Notes under the pieces: model-generated | The model's input: the letters and a program-made list of their open reading frames with translations, nothing else | Database searches by the model: none | What the model was told of the DNA's origin: nothing | NCBI GenBank assembly: GCA_947179485.1 | Contig: OX359250.1 | Span: 31,506,654-31,570,653, forward strand | Length of the DNA stretch: 64,000 nt | Reading direction: 5' to 3' | DNA from: Allacma fusca | Lineage: Eukaryota > Arthropoda > Collembola > Symphypleona > Sminthuridae | Made by a program: the position numbers and the translations under genes | In this document: positions 52,498-64,000 of the stretch, one piece after another | How the letters are laid out: every line of letters begins with the position of its first letter | How positions within the stretch are numbered: position 1 is the first letter of the stretch

Positions 52498-55080
52498 CTT
52501 ACACCACATATTTGTAAAGTTGAAGCCGCAAAGACGACTTTTTGAAGTTATGAAGGCTGTGTATACGAGAACGAGAAACGACTTAGGGTATCGAATATTG
52601 AAGGAGTGCATATGTACATGTTGTCGTATAAATATGCGGAATATAAATATTGCTTATGTTACTTAGGTCTAGCAGTGGGCAGTAACAAATGGGCATATCT
52701 TGACTCTTTTGAGGCAAAGAGCCTGTAGGCAAAAACATGTTATACTGTAGTGAAGTATAGTTTACTCACCTTACGTTGATTCTCATTTAAGGCAAAGAAG
52801 ATTGCATTATTTCGTATCCACAACACTGTGGTATTAGTACTAACATCTTTATACGGACGACGGTAAGAAGGAATATTGAATGTGGCCCACAGTCGCATGG
52901 TTAAGACTCAACTGGGCCTGTATAAATATCTTCTACCTTTCTATATGCCCATTTCAAAAGCATTCTTGAGGATCTACCAAAACTTGTACTTACTTGCACA
53001 GCGAAGAAGTTTAGTTTGATTCGCTTGACGCTCTACTCTACTGTAGAGAATGCAGATGGTATTTTACTGACATTGTACATTTTAGGTTGCCTGTTGCTCC
53101 TTCGTAAGTAGCCCAAATCACCTTGCATACATTTATACATACACATAGATTCCCAGTGATAGCTCACAAAGGAGGAAAGTCCAATGAAATCTGATAAGTA
53201 ATTTTACGTAGATATTGAGTTGAAGATTGTTCGAAAGACCCTGTGCAACGCAATTTCCGGTCAGAGCTCATTACTATACTATTATTAGTTCATATTGTGT
53301 GCGGACTCTGTGTAGTGAGTAAACAGTTGTTACTATGTGCATCCTGGTGTATATCAGTGTCTACTTTGAGTAGGATTGACATCATGCACATTTACAAACT
53401 CAGAATCAGCCCTGGGAAATCATCTTTAAAACATACCTTGGCCTTTAATAAATTCAATTATCTCCCTGTGGATATACGCAGAAAATTAGTGTAAATGCAT
53501 GCAGGATCAGCTATATTTGTGAACTGAAGGAATTGTTTCGCATTCAAATGACCTGAAGATGTCGAACACTCTGACTTGTCTTCGTCGGACTCTTATCACT
53601 GTTCATGGAACTACATAGCTTTGTGAAATAATTACTGTGTATAGTGAATGTGATTAAGTAAATATTGGTTCACACAAAAGTACTGCATTGGTGTTTGGTC
53701 TTGGACATGACGAAAGCGGTAAAGTCTTGTAGTGCAAATTTTAAAATATGTGTGGTTGGGATCTGAATCCATAGTCATCAATTAAGTTAATTATTGCATA
53801 TTGCATACATTCAAGAATTCCGTTCATCCAGTTAGCAACAGTTGAAACGTCTTTACATTTTTTTTCTTCTGCCGATCGATTATTTCCACACACTGATTGT
53901 TCATATTTACGAAGTTTCTCTGATGCAGTATCACTTGGGATTTTGTTTTCATAATGGAAAAACGCTTTCATTTTGATATTTTGATGCGGAGATGAAAACA
54001 TGGTCTGTGAATTAGATCCCAATAAAATGGTTCGTGAGTTTTACAACTGATGCAAGCTTAAGTTTTAATTGGCGCTGCCGATTTTGTTGTTTTCATTCAA
54101 CTCAGGGAATGGTAGTGCGGACGAAGATCTAATTTTTATGTGTGCCTGAAAGTGTGCTTAAAACTTGCCGTTAAAACAAACAAGACTTGGGGCTGTAATT
54201 TGCAAAATAAAAACGAGATGCGCAGCTCTTCTAGACGCATGCATATGAAAGCAATTATTATTTTTATGCGCTATTTCCACCTGTCTTTATTCTGTATTTT
54301 AAGGATATGTGTTAAAACTAGAACATACATATGTAGTTGTCGGCCTCAAGTAAAATCTTTTAACTGTGTGCTGCTGAACCTGATTTAGCTATTATTTGCC
54401 TTTCATTGCGTAAAATGAGATTAATGCAGCATACTGTTCTTCACAGTGGGGGAAAATAGAGTCAGCTCTTGAACTACATCCTCAAGTCTCAGGTGTAGGT
54501 GGGGTGGGGGAGGAATCTATATATTTCTTAGCAGATGTATATTTATATGTATACTTACTGCTTCCACTAATGATTTTATCATGTATGTAATATGCTTGAT
54601 GTCGGCGTTTGACAGAGCAGAACATTGCATTCACACCATTGAAATACCGATTGCCACTATACATATTGTATTCATAGATTTGTACTGTAGTTTTCCGAGG
54701 GGTGAATCATGGTTTCTCAGCATGCTGGGATTTAATTGTGTCAGCAGAAGATATTGTTAACATTGGATTAGTTGCCAACCGTAGAGAAAATTTTAGGCAA
54801 ATCTTAAAGGTGGTTGATTCTACCTACAGGTATATGGATGATCTCATATGGTAAAGATTTAAATCAGTAATGAATGGTATAATGGCTTTTCCTATGCATG
54901 AAAGACGCAAGGTCTGCTTGCATGAAATGCTGGTTTTATAGGGTAGAATAAAGAATGTCTTGTGAAATGCATGACTTCGTGAATGTGTTTGTGCGCTTAT
55001 AGTAATTGTGCAGTATTTTTGAGAAAAGACTGAAGTTTACATTAGGTGCATTTTTGCTGTTTTTTTTTCAGAAAATCATT

Positions 55081-58000
55081 ATGGTATTTGAAATGGACCG
55101 TCGAGGAGGTCGAGTCACTGGAGGTGGAACTAAAGTTTCACAAATAGCCAACATCTTCCAAAATAATCTCAGTCGAACGGATCATCTTGAAACTACAAAG
55201 ATGCCAGCGGTCAAGAAAGAACCAGAGCCTTCTCCAGTTTCCGTGATCACTACGACAATACCAACTGAGACTAACAAGCCAGACAGTCATTCCAATCGTT
55301 TTAACAGTGCTCGTGCTTTATTTGAAAAGCTGGGTACTGAAGAAACTAAAACTACAGTTGCAACACCTGTTGGTGCAAGTTTTTCAGTCAATAGAGGTGG
55401 AATGGGAAAGTTAGGGAAATCGATGGATTCCATTGGAGAACCTGCATCATCATGTTCTAGTGCACTTTCTTCCAAGGTAACGGGTAGTACCCCAGGTATG
55501 AATAGAAGTAATGGAAGCACAAGTAGCATCCCCTCGGAAACTAAGATGCACCGGAGTGGCAGCTACGACAAAACGAGTAGCGTAAGTGATGAGCCAGACC
55601 GTACTCGTGAGGAAACTAATAATAGTCATGTAACTCAGGAGTCAGATGTTCACACAAATGGTGTTAATCGGCTTCAGTCCTCTGATACCAATGGAGAACC
55701 AAAGAAAACCTCGGAAACAGAAGTGACAGTTGTGAAAGCTGTAGCTCGGCAGTACGACATGAGTAAAAAGCCTGTCGTTGCCGAAAAACCAGCATTAATT
55801 AAGCCAAGCAGCTTATTAGATAGTAAAACGAAGCTTAATGGACGAGAACTGATTGAAAAGCAAAAAAATTGGATTTCTCATTTTGCGGCTCCACCACCCA
55901 AAAAACCTGGATCACCGGAAAAAGCACAGAAAGGTTTTGCCGTGCAGCCAAAACCATTGGAAATTGATGCTACCACTACCAGTAGCAGTCCAAAGTCATC
56001 CCCTTTAAATAGCCCTTCAAAATCCCTTGGTAGTCCAACTTCGCTTAGTGGATTATCAAAGTTAAGTGAATCTTCCTCTGAATCCCCTACTACTAAACTT
56101 AAGAAAGAGCAAGACGGGGATGTCAAAGCCAGCGTACCCAGTACATTCTTTCCAACCCGAACTTCTGGAGCAGCTTCATCCGTTGTTAGCAAATCGGATA
56201 CAAACCTTCCTACTCCTTCCGCAGGTTCAAACAAGTTCATTGGAACAAAATCAGCTGATTCCAAGCAATCTGCCCCTGCAGTTGTTGATCCGGCAAAGCG
56301 AATCGAATCGGAAATATCCGTTTCCTACGCTTCCGTACAATTATCTCGGGAAAACCGCATGGTCGAAGAAGATATCAAATTGGGTAAATCAAATGATAGC
56401 TCCAAAAGACTTTCCGATTCCTTCGAGACCAGCGAAAGCTTTGCGGAAAAGCTCCAAAGCGTTAAAGTTTCCAGACTTCGAGAAGAGCAGCAGACTTACG
56501 CAAAAACAACGGATGACTTGGAAAGTAGAACAAAGACTGCAGTTGTTGAAGGTGTGAAAACTCAATTAGACAGTTTAAAAAGAGTCAGTAGTGCCCAGAG
56601 TGAATCCATAAGTGAATCACCAGAGAGTGGATTCAGCTCGGCCACCTCTGAAGCCACAAATATTGCTCAGTCTAAAGTGTCCCTCCCGGTAATTGATGAC
56701 CCAGCAAGTAGTACCAGCGAGTCCATCTCAGATCCTACCTCCGTCTCCTCCTCTCAAATTACAATCATCGAAAAATCTGCCTCTGTCACTCGCATCAATT
56801 CCTCATCCCCAAGTAATAGTGGCACAAGTAAGGATCACCGAGATTCAGACGTACCTAGCGGTCCCCTCGATAATGAGGAATCATGTGTCGATGACAGTCT
56901 CAGTGTGATTAGTAATGTGTCCAGTAATGTAGATCTCCAGGTTTCCATTGAGGAGTATCGCGAGTCCGAAGAAATTGAGGTAACCAAGGAGACCGTGTCT
57001 GTTAAAAGCGAGAAATTGGAAGGGAAAGAAGACTCATGGCAAAAGAACTTGGGTTCTAGTAATCAGAAACCCGGGCAGGCCCCCTCAGTGAAGGTAAGCA
57101 ACTATCGTGGGAATTTTTATGCAGTTCTTCTTTTAACTCCCAAACATGCAAGGAATGATATCATGCGGAATCTCAACTTGTCCATGCCTGTGGCTCGTTT
57201 GTGAGGAATACCTTTCCTATGGATATTCTTTCAGTCTGCTTGTAGATATCGCTCGCATGTAGACACATCCCGAACAATGCTTGAATGTGTATATTTTCGA
57301 TCATAAAACAAGAATGGAGACTCACCTGTTTACTCAGGATTTCGTAGGTTTCTTTCATCTAATCTTTCGTATAAGTGTATAAACATGTGTGGACACAGTA
57401 CATCTATGCAGGAGCATGTCAACATTTCTCATGTAATTATACATGTAGATATTCACTAGTGGTTATTTTATACAGTTTAAGACGTTTCCTAGTGGAAAAA
57501 TTACAAGCAGGCACTTGTTTTCATTGTAATGTGTCTATATATTTGTATATCAATATTCAAATAACCCTTTTAATTTTAGCTTCGTGAAAGAAGTCAGTAT
57601 ATCGTAACACGTATCGTGCAACTTTTTCTCGTTAAGTTAGGAGCCTCTGAAGGTAGAGACTGAGACAAGAGACATATAATTATGCTTTGGAAAATTCAAA
57701 TGCTAGACTGTGAGTGAGCGCGAGAAATGTATTGGAAGTGAGCCACTTAAGGTTTATTTTCAGCACTTTGCCCACAGATAACATGGCAGGAAGAAAATTT
57801 TCCTTGAGTCACCAGCTTCTTTCAGACGTAGATCTTGTCTCCAGTTAGATTTGTTTTTACTTTTTTTAACAGGTCATATTTTCGTATTTTATAACAAAGT
57901 TTTCAAAAGACGTTACAATCCCTCTGTGATTTAGCATGTAGGACTGCAAAAAGGGTTTTTTACTCCTTTTTGCCACATTATTGTTGCGGGTACGGAAATA

Positions 58001-61000
58001 AAGTGACTTTCTTTTTGTCAGAAGTGTTCTCGGAAGTGTTTCTAAAATCTAAGGTTTTTACTTGCTATAATTATTTTAGTAGTGAAACTAGTGGAAGGGA
58101 AACACGTATAACGGTCTCAGGACTTGAGTAAATTAAGTAGCCGTTATACGTAGAATGACATTGGGCTTATTGAAATGACATTCATTGATTGCATTGTGGT
58201 GTCTAATAGAATTACGTGATTTTGTTCATTGCAGGTTGATTCATCGTTTGATACGCCAACAACCAAACGTACGAATTCCTCACATGGCAAAGATGGTTCG
58301 TTTCCGGAATGTGAGCTCATGACGGAGGATGAAATAAATTCTTTACTCAGCAGCACTACTAAGTAAGCATTCGTGCAGAATTTTACGAATGTGTGTCATG
58401 TATGCATGTGGAGCCTTATTTAAAAATATGTGCTGTAATTTTAATATATAGGAATTGTATTTGAAGGTGTCTAGATAGGTGCTGATGCGGAGATTAAAAG
58501 CCGGAAGTCTTTTTATAATGTTATTATTTGGTGTGATCGAGATATGGAACATGTTTCATAAGAAATATTTTTTTCGTATGTTCAAGTTAATACTAAATGA
58601 GAAATACTGACATCTTTCAGCTGTTGGGTTACCTAAGATTTACTAATTCGAAATAGTTGATCACAGAGTAGAGACAGGCAGTGTAGAATTTATGTACGTA
58701 TGAGTATGTGGATATGGATATTCATAGCAATTTTCATTTTGAGAAATTTACCACAAAGATCATGTGCTACATCGGCTGGACGAATCTGTTGATGCTTGAA
58801 AGATGTTCTTCGTGTAGCTCAGAATCTGTGATACAGATATAGGAGAAATTTCTCGTGGGAGCTGCCTTGTATAGAGTAGAGATTTATGTAAATGCTAGGT
58901 ACAGATTTAAGATGAGAATAATGAAGTACTTTGATTTTGTCCTATATTCTTGTTTGGGTCGAGCAGAACATTGGTAGTTTAGATGAGCATTGTGGTTAGC
59001 TTATACAGGGCAAGAACCTATGTTGGACTGATAACTTGTTTGTATGGTTGGTTGAGTACAGCATGCAATGGGGCTTGAAGTGTTCAGGCTTCAAGTAACT
59101 TGGATTAGTTCTATTTAACGGATTCTACATTGATTAAGTAATTATTAAATGCAGTGCAGTTGCGGGATTATTGATCTAGTTGTTAGTTAATGGTTGAAAT
59201 TGGTAATTGAAGAATCATGTGCCAGAAGTAGCTTTTGATTAGTAGTACGGCCAGTACTAATGGGAATATTATTTTATTACCAGGTCGGTAAACAACAGCT
59301 CGTTGTCATCGGAATCTGGAAGCAACATTATCAATTTGAATAACACTGCTAGTTTGAATGAACCAAATGAATCCTACACGGAAGACGTTTTGGTTGAACA
59401 AAATGCTTCAGCTGTGAAGGACGAGAGCTTACAAGCCAAATCCGAAGATTTGAAGCCCGGTAATGGTAATAATTCGATGGATGACAGTGAGCTGAGTGTA
59501 AATGCTAATACCACGGTAAATACTTCAGTCACTTCTGCGTATGAAAGTTTTGCTGAGGGTTCCACCGTTATGAGTCCCACAACATTTTTAGTGGAGTCGG
59601 GAAAGGAGGTATTTTTCTCAGTTGATTTTTTCATAACACTATATCAGGTTTGATTTGCTGCCAAGATGGTATTAAAATAGTAATGGTTTGCATTAATTCA
59701 TTCGTGATTTTGGGAATAGGTGTATTTCGAAAATGGAATCCATTACCTGGAAGATGGCCACTATTGGGTGGAAGTACCAGGGATTTGTGAGTCAGATGAA
59801 GATGAGGATTACTTTGATACCAACATAATCAAGAAGACACCCATGCGTGTCCGGTTTAGTACAGACCCAATGAAAGTAATTTACAAAAAGAATTCCTTGA
59901 TTAAATGATTTTCCACTCGAATGAGTTGCCATTAATCCAGATCTAGGGTGTTGCATAATTGTAAATAATAAACAATCTACCATTTTTCCAGGTTTACACG
60001 ACGTTCTCAGTAATGGATTACGATCGTAGAAACGAAGATGTAGACCCTGTGGCAGCTTCAGCGGAGTATGAACTTGAAAAAAGGGTGGAAAAAATGGAAG
60101 TGTTTCCTGTCGAACTTATCAAAGGTCCTGACGGGTTGGGATTGAGCATAATCGGCATGGGTGTGGGAGCTGATGCCGGTTTAGAAAAGTTAGGTATTTT
60201 TGTTAAAACGATAACGGAAGGAGGAGCAGCAGCACGCGATGGCCGAATACAGGTTAGTGTAATCGATACAAGTTACTGCAGCGAATAGGTCAAGTTTAGA
60301 GATGGAACGCTTTGTGTGTCAGGGTAGTAATGAGTTCTTTCCATGTTTTCTTTCAGGTTAACGACCAAATAATTGAAGTGGATGGGAAAAGCCTGGTTGG
60401 GGTAACACAAGCTTATGCTGCTTCCGTTCTAAGGAACACCAGTGGTCTAGTCAAATTTCTTATCGGAAGAGAGAAAGATCCTGATAATAGTGAAGTTGCT
60501 CAATTAATTCGCCAGTCTTTACAGGTTAAATAATTAGCTTCAACATATTTTCCTACCCAGTGTTTTAAAACACATCGTAGTTTGTTTAAACAATAGACAA
60601 TAATTACAACAAAAACTTGCAGAGCCTGACAGTGTGTGCAAATATGTATTATTGGCATTTACAGGCCGACAAGGAAAGAGATGAACGGCGAAAATTGCTA
60701 GAGCAACAGCAGCAGTCGTACTATTCACCTCGAGGACCTCCACCTCCACCGCCATTGGAGGATCAACCTAAATTGTCGGATGTAAGTAAGCATGAAGTCG
60801 AAATGCTTAAAGAGAAGCTTCAGGAAGCCCATTCTAAGGCAATAGCAGCTGAGAATCAAGTTGAACAGCTGAAAAAGCGGTTGTTGGATTTGGAGTCTAA
60901 AGTATTAGAAAAAGGAAAATACGAAGAAAGGATAAAAGACCTAAATGAAAAGCTTTCCGAGTCGGAGGAAACAATGAAAAATGCTCAAATGGAAGTTTCT

Positions 61001-63398
61001 ACTTATCAAACGTTGTTACAAGATTCTCAGGTAAACGTTGTTTCTGTTATGCTATAGAAGATATTTGATTATTGTTTTCCACGTTTGGTTTTTCATGTCA
61101 CGGATACATTTTAGGGCCAGTACTGTGAGTTGGAAAAGAAGTATCGCCGTGTGAAACAAATAGTCCGGCAGCTGCAAGATCGTGAAAAGGATATGGCTAG
61201 TAGACAAGAGTTTCAAATGCAAAAAATTCAGGAACGGGATTTAGAATACCACGATTTATTAACGTCCTTGAAGGAACGGGTAAGTTTTTCATACTTTGTG
61301 TTGTAATGAATAAATGCGAAAATATGGAAATTCATAGCTTATGAATTATCTCTTTAGGTTTTACAGCTAGAGCAAGAATTATTTGAGACTCAGCGAAGAG
61401 CTGGATTTACTCCGCAGCAATCGTTACTCCATCATGGTCACTTCCCCACAACCATACCTTCAGCTCTATCTCTTTCTTTACCACCGTCGTTACCTCCTTT
61501 ATATTTAGATTTGTCTGACGAAGAATTATCTGAGTCAAGTATTAACGAGGCAAAGGATAGCAAAGATCCCAGTGCCAAAGAAGAGTTTGATATTGCTGTT
61601 CCACCTCATAGTCTATTAGATGTTTCAGCTGGGAAAGCCAAAGCAGATCTAGCATCTAGAGGAGGCTTAGCAGGTCGTCAGGCGCCGACTTCAGGGAAAA
61701 GACCAAGTAGTCAGGCTTCAAACAACAGTCTGGTGAGTAAGGATAAATCGATAAATGATTCTAAAAAATTTAAAATTGGGGTATCATTCTAATCAGGTTA
61801 GAACACCAATAAAATTTTGACTTGTGTGCAGGACCTTGACGAATCTATATCCCCCGAAATTATGAGAGACGATTCACGCCATAGCCATCTAAATCCCTAC
61901 GGCATTAACTCCCCACCGATTTCTCCTGCTAAATCCTACGGCTCATCCATGGTAGGTGCATCACCTGTGCGAGAAGATGTTAGTAATTTCATCAACTCCC
62001 ACAATGTTTCAAGTCCATTCAGCCCACCTTTATTTACCCAAACAAAGCAGTCAGTTCAGACGGCAAGCGTAAATATCGTCAGTCCAAATATTATCAGCCA
62101 GAAAACGGCAGCTACTAGCTACACTAATGAACTACTTGCAAAGAAATCATCAGAGCAAGAGAGAATAGATTACCTTAGAAAAAATGCATACATGTACACT
62201 GAGAACGTCAAGACTAATAATGTGTTTCCCCAGCATAGAACTATTGAGACTAACGACAAAGTTGGTTCAACTGGAATGATGTACACACCCACCTCTGCTA
62301 ATATCCATGTAGTACCAAAACAATTGCAAATGGACAGCTACATTCAACAAAGTTACAGTCAACAAGCGAACCAACACAGAATGTTACCAGAATTCAATTT
62401 AAGAGCTAAGTTGAATAGTAACAGCGCTGCAATGAGTAGCAATTTTAGTACCACTATTAAACCAACGGGAGGCAACCAACCCGATTCAATTCGAAGTTTA
62501 GACAGTTTCAGTAGCACAGATCTTCAACATGGGCACCCACAAATGCCGCAGGCATTTGTAAATCGTTCCTACAGCCCGGAAAGGAACATTATTATGTCAC
62601 CTAATGATCCGTTTTCGGTGAGTAAGCATAGTCACTTCAGTCAGCCACCAACATCTTTGAACACCTTGGACGTAACTACTGCGACGTCAGTGTCATCATC
62701 TCTCCAAAATTCAGCTTCAATGCACCATGCTACAGTAGGGCTTCGACCAAACCATTTCCACGCTCCTTCTCCTCTCACTGAACAACTCAGGCAAGTTCTT
62801 GCTGATCGAGAAAGAGCAAGTCGGGAAGAACGACGTGAAGAAGGCCATCATGCTGAAGATGTTTGGCAAGCTAAAATCGAATCTGAGTCAAGTACTGCCA
62901 CGAATTCGTTGTCTAGCACTATATCAAGTCCGAAGGTTGACTCAAAACCATTACCTGAAAAGTGGATGAACATGAGCCCTATGGACTGGACGAACGAACA
63001 GGTAACACTCTTTTTGCATTAAAAATTAAGTGCAGTACATAACCTTGATGTTAAATAATTCAGTATTACTCGCTTTTGTACTCAAAACTGTGTCGTCTTT
63101 CGAGCATAAAATGTTGTTTCGCTGTCTCTAGGTATGCCAGTGGCTTTTATTCATGAATATGGAGCATTTAATTCCGCCCTTCATGGACCATAATATCAAC
63201 GGAGTTCATCTTCTGCAGATGGAATCTAAAGAATTAAAAGCTTTTGGTGTGAATAGTGATGATAAAGTTAAGCTCAAGAAAAAGATTAAAGAAATGAAAA
63301 CTCAAGTGGAAAAGGAAAAGAAGCAGCAAGAGAAGGAGCGCAAAGAGAGGGAAAAACTCCAAAAACGAGTTGAGAAAGAGAAGAAATCCAAAAAATAA
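55081..63398 (+). CDS. Spn: Neurabin/spinophilin: actin- and PP1-binding scaffold with PDZ, coiled coil and SAM
   Basis: Eleven coding exons join in frame at GT-AG sites: 55081-57093, 58235-58362, 59284-59608, 59720-59875, 59992-60252, 60357-60524, 60665-61030, 61115-61279, 61358-61732, 61832-63001 and 63132-63398, giving about 1,797 aa. The protein targets PP1 to actin-rich sites such as synapses and cell junctions. Domains in order: VSQIANIFQ at 19-27, like the F-actin-binding start of the family; a long Ser/Thr-rich region to about 820; [12 protein letters not shown] then the RVRF PP1 motif at 865-868; the near-invariant [20 protein letters not shown]; a PDZ domain about 912-1000 with GLGL; coiled coil about 1050-1215; a low-complexity linker; and a SAM domain about 1700-1770 with a charged helical tail. 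The ATG at 55081 sits ten bases after a strong acceptor and opens the family-like N-terminus. Vertebrate spinophilin lacks SAM, so this resembles neurabin-1 and the single invertebrate gene. The 3' UTR runs on without a clear AATAAA before the window ends. Confidence 0.95.
59846..59857 (+). other. PP1 docking motif of neurabin (RVRF)
   Basis: Codons for R-V-R-F at residues 865-868, followed by STDPMKVYTTFS. Vertebrate neurabins have R-K-I-x-F followed by S-T-A-P-I at the same place. Arg-Val here still fits the RVxF consensus, and the flanking residues keep the family pattern, so PP1 binding is very likely preserved. Confidence 0.85.
59992..60524 (+). other. Exons encoding the linker and PDZ domain of neurabin
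   Basis: Exon 59992-60252 ends with GRIQ and exon 60357-60524 begins [10 protein letters not shown], so the intron splits the PDZ domain after its third strand region. The carboxylate-binding loop is GLGL and the segments [20 protein letters not shown] and [17 protein letters not shown] are almost identical to animal neurabins. The [11 protein letters not shown] linker that contacts PP1 lies at the start of the first exon. Confidence 0.93.
60665..61732 (+). other. Exons encoding the neurabin coiled coil
   Basis: Three exons encode a polyproline run (GPPPPPP) followed by Glu/Lys/Leu-rich heptads from [20 protein letters not shown] through the [20 protein letters not shown] segment to [13 protein letters not shown]. 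In the family this region mediates dimerisation and partner binding. The segment after residue 1215 is Pro/Ser-rich linker, not coiled coil. Confidence 0.85.
62941..63398 (+). other. SAM domain and charged C-terminal tail of neurabin
   Basis: The domain starts with MDWTNEQ at the end of exon 10 and continues after the splice with [40 protein letters not shown] and [12 protein letters not shown]. This is the standard five-helix SAM pattern (W..V..WL, I.G..LL.L....L...GI...g.r.kil). It is followed by a run of alternating Lys and Glu forming a likely single helix to the stop. Confidence 0.92.
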
Positions 63399-64000
63399 TT
63401 AATGCTTCAGCAGTTAGTTGAACTTATCAAGTCTTTTAAAGCCTGCGCCTGAAAACGTTCAACGAATCGTATTCTGGTTTAAGTTTTTGAAGTTCCAATG
63501 AAATTTCCATGAATACACATTAGTATGCTATAAAAGGAGGTAATTTCTAAGGAAAAGGAGTTCAAAGCATTTATGACTACTGATTATAATCATAATGTTT
63601 CAAATGAACGAAACAATCAGATTGTGAAAGACACTTGAACTTCAAAATTATAATGTGTAAATCGAAATGCTGACCGTGACATAGTTGATAAGAGAAGCAT
63701 CGGCAAAGTCTTACTGCCTGATTCCTCTATAACATATTAGGAACAGATCGATTTGTACATATTTAGTTTCCAGAGTGCGTAAATGTTATAATGATTTATT
63801 TTGTATTCATGCTTTGTTTACGGCTAGCCTTTGGAACATGTAAACTAGTTCCCCTGTAAATTACACGTATGTAGCAACGTGAAGTGATTGTGTGACTCTG
63901 CTGTAGTGTATCCTAAATCTAATTACATATACATGCAAGTATAATGTACGACATCAGTCATATATTTTGGCACATTAGAAGTGAAGTGAATGCAGTGATT
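63399..64000 (+). other. 3' UTR of the neurabin gene (partial)
   Basis: AT-rich sequence after the stop codon with no open frame worth noting and no canonical AATAAA that I can find. The transcript probably continues past the window edge or uses a variant signal. Confidence 0.55.

Larger units (their letters stand above)
42788..55080. other. Non-coding region between ADI1 and the neurabin coding exons; probable neurabin promoter and long 5' intron
   Basis: The first neurabin coding exon begins at a strong splice acceptor (poly-T then CAG, ending 55071), so at least one non-coding exon must lie upstream in this region. I cannot place it. From about 43.3 to 44.9 kb the plus strand is strongly C-rich; from about 46.1 to 47.2 kb it is strongly G-rich. 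Between them at 45.0-46.0 kb are TATA-like runs and a TC tract, making this the most likely promoter zone. A possible retroelement scrap lies at 43945-43980. From 47.2 to 55 kb I see only AT-rich DNA and a GA tract. No coding exon is supported. Confidence 0.5.

Noticed and set aside
57094-57204. Neurabin reading frame continuing past the exon 1 donor to a stop
   Set aside because: A good GTAAGC donor and an in-frame next exon exist; the extension has no family similarity. Similar short run-ons after other donors (59609, 60253, 61733) are treated as intron read-through.

Overview
This is a eukaryotic nuclear window: split genes with GT-AG introns and T-rich acceptors, AT-rich intergenic DNA full of GA/TC, GT/CA and AT microsatellites, and no bacterial-style gene packing. 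The best protein matches (a SAM-containing neurabin/spinophilin, acireductone dioxygenase and a TMEM234/UPF0546 protein) are animal proteins. The style (one SAM-bearing neurabin gene, large serine-rich exons, dense GA/GT microsatellites) fits an arthropod, perhaps a crustacean; I cannot name the species from sequence alone. All exon structures were built by hand, by joining reading frames across splice sites. They have not been checked against transcripts. || Layout. 1-27.9 kb: about 28 kb in which I find no convincing coding exon, only microsatellites and low-complexity DNA. 27.9-33.8 kb (+): a six-exon gene for a serine-rich, apparently disordered protein of about 1,275 aa. It carries a protein phosphatase 1 (PP1) docking motif (KRVSF) near its N-terminus, a PPKPPR proline motif, and a basic C-terminal tail containing FAGW. 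37.6-38.3 kb (-): a complete three-exon TMEM234 homologue, tail-to-tail with the previous gene. 38.3-41.8 kb: a short spacer with possible transposon debris, a 19-bp-arm inverted repeat and a 31-bp minisatellite. 41.8-42.8 kb (+): a complete four-exon acireductone dioxygenase (methionine salvage). 43-47 kb: a non-coding region whose C/G strand bias reverses sharply near 45-46 kb. 47-55 kb: probably the 5' intron or upstream region of the last gene. 55.1-63.4 kb (+): neurabin/spinophilin, eleven coding exons, about 1,797 aa, running from an N-terminal actin-binding-like segment through PP1 docking motif, PDZ and coiled coil to a SAM domain. || How they fit. ADI1 and TMEM234 are small housekeeping-type genes arranged head-to-head about 3.4 kb apart. 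The two large genes flanking them both encode serine-rich scaffold-like proteins with RVxF-type PP1 docking motifs. The neurabin assignment is firm. The first scaffold is not a family I recognise, and I regard it as the least explained gene in the window.
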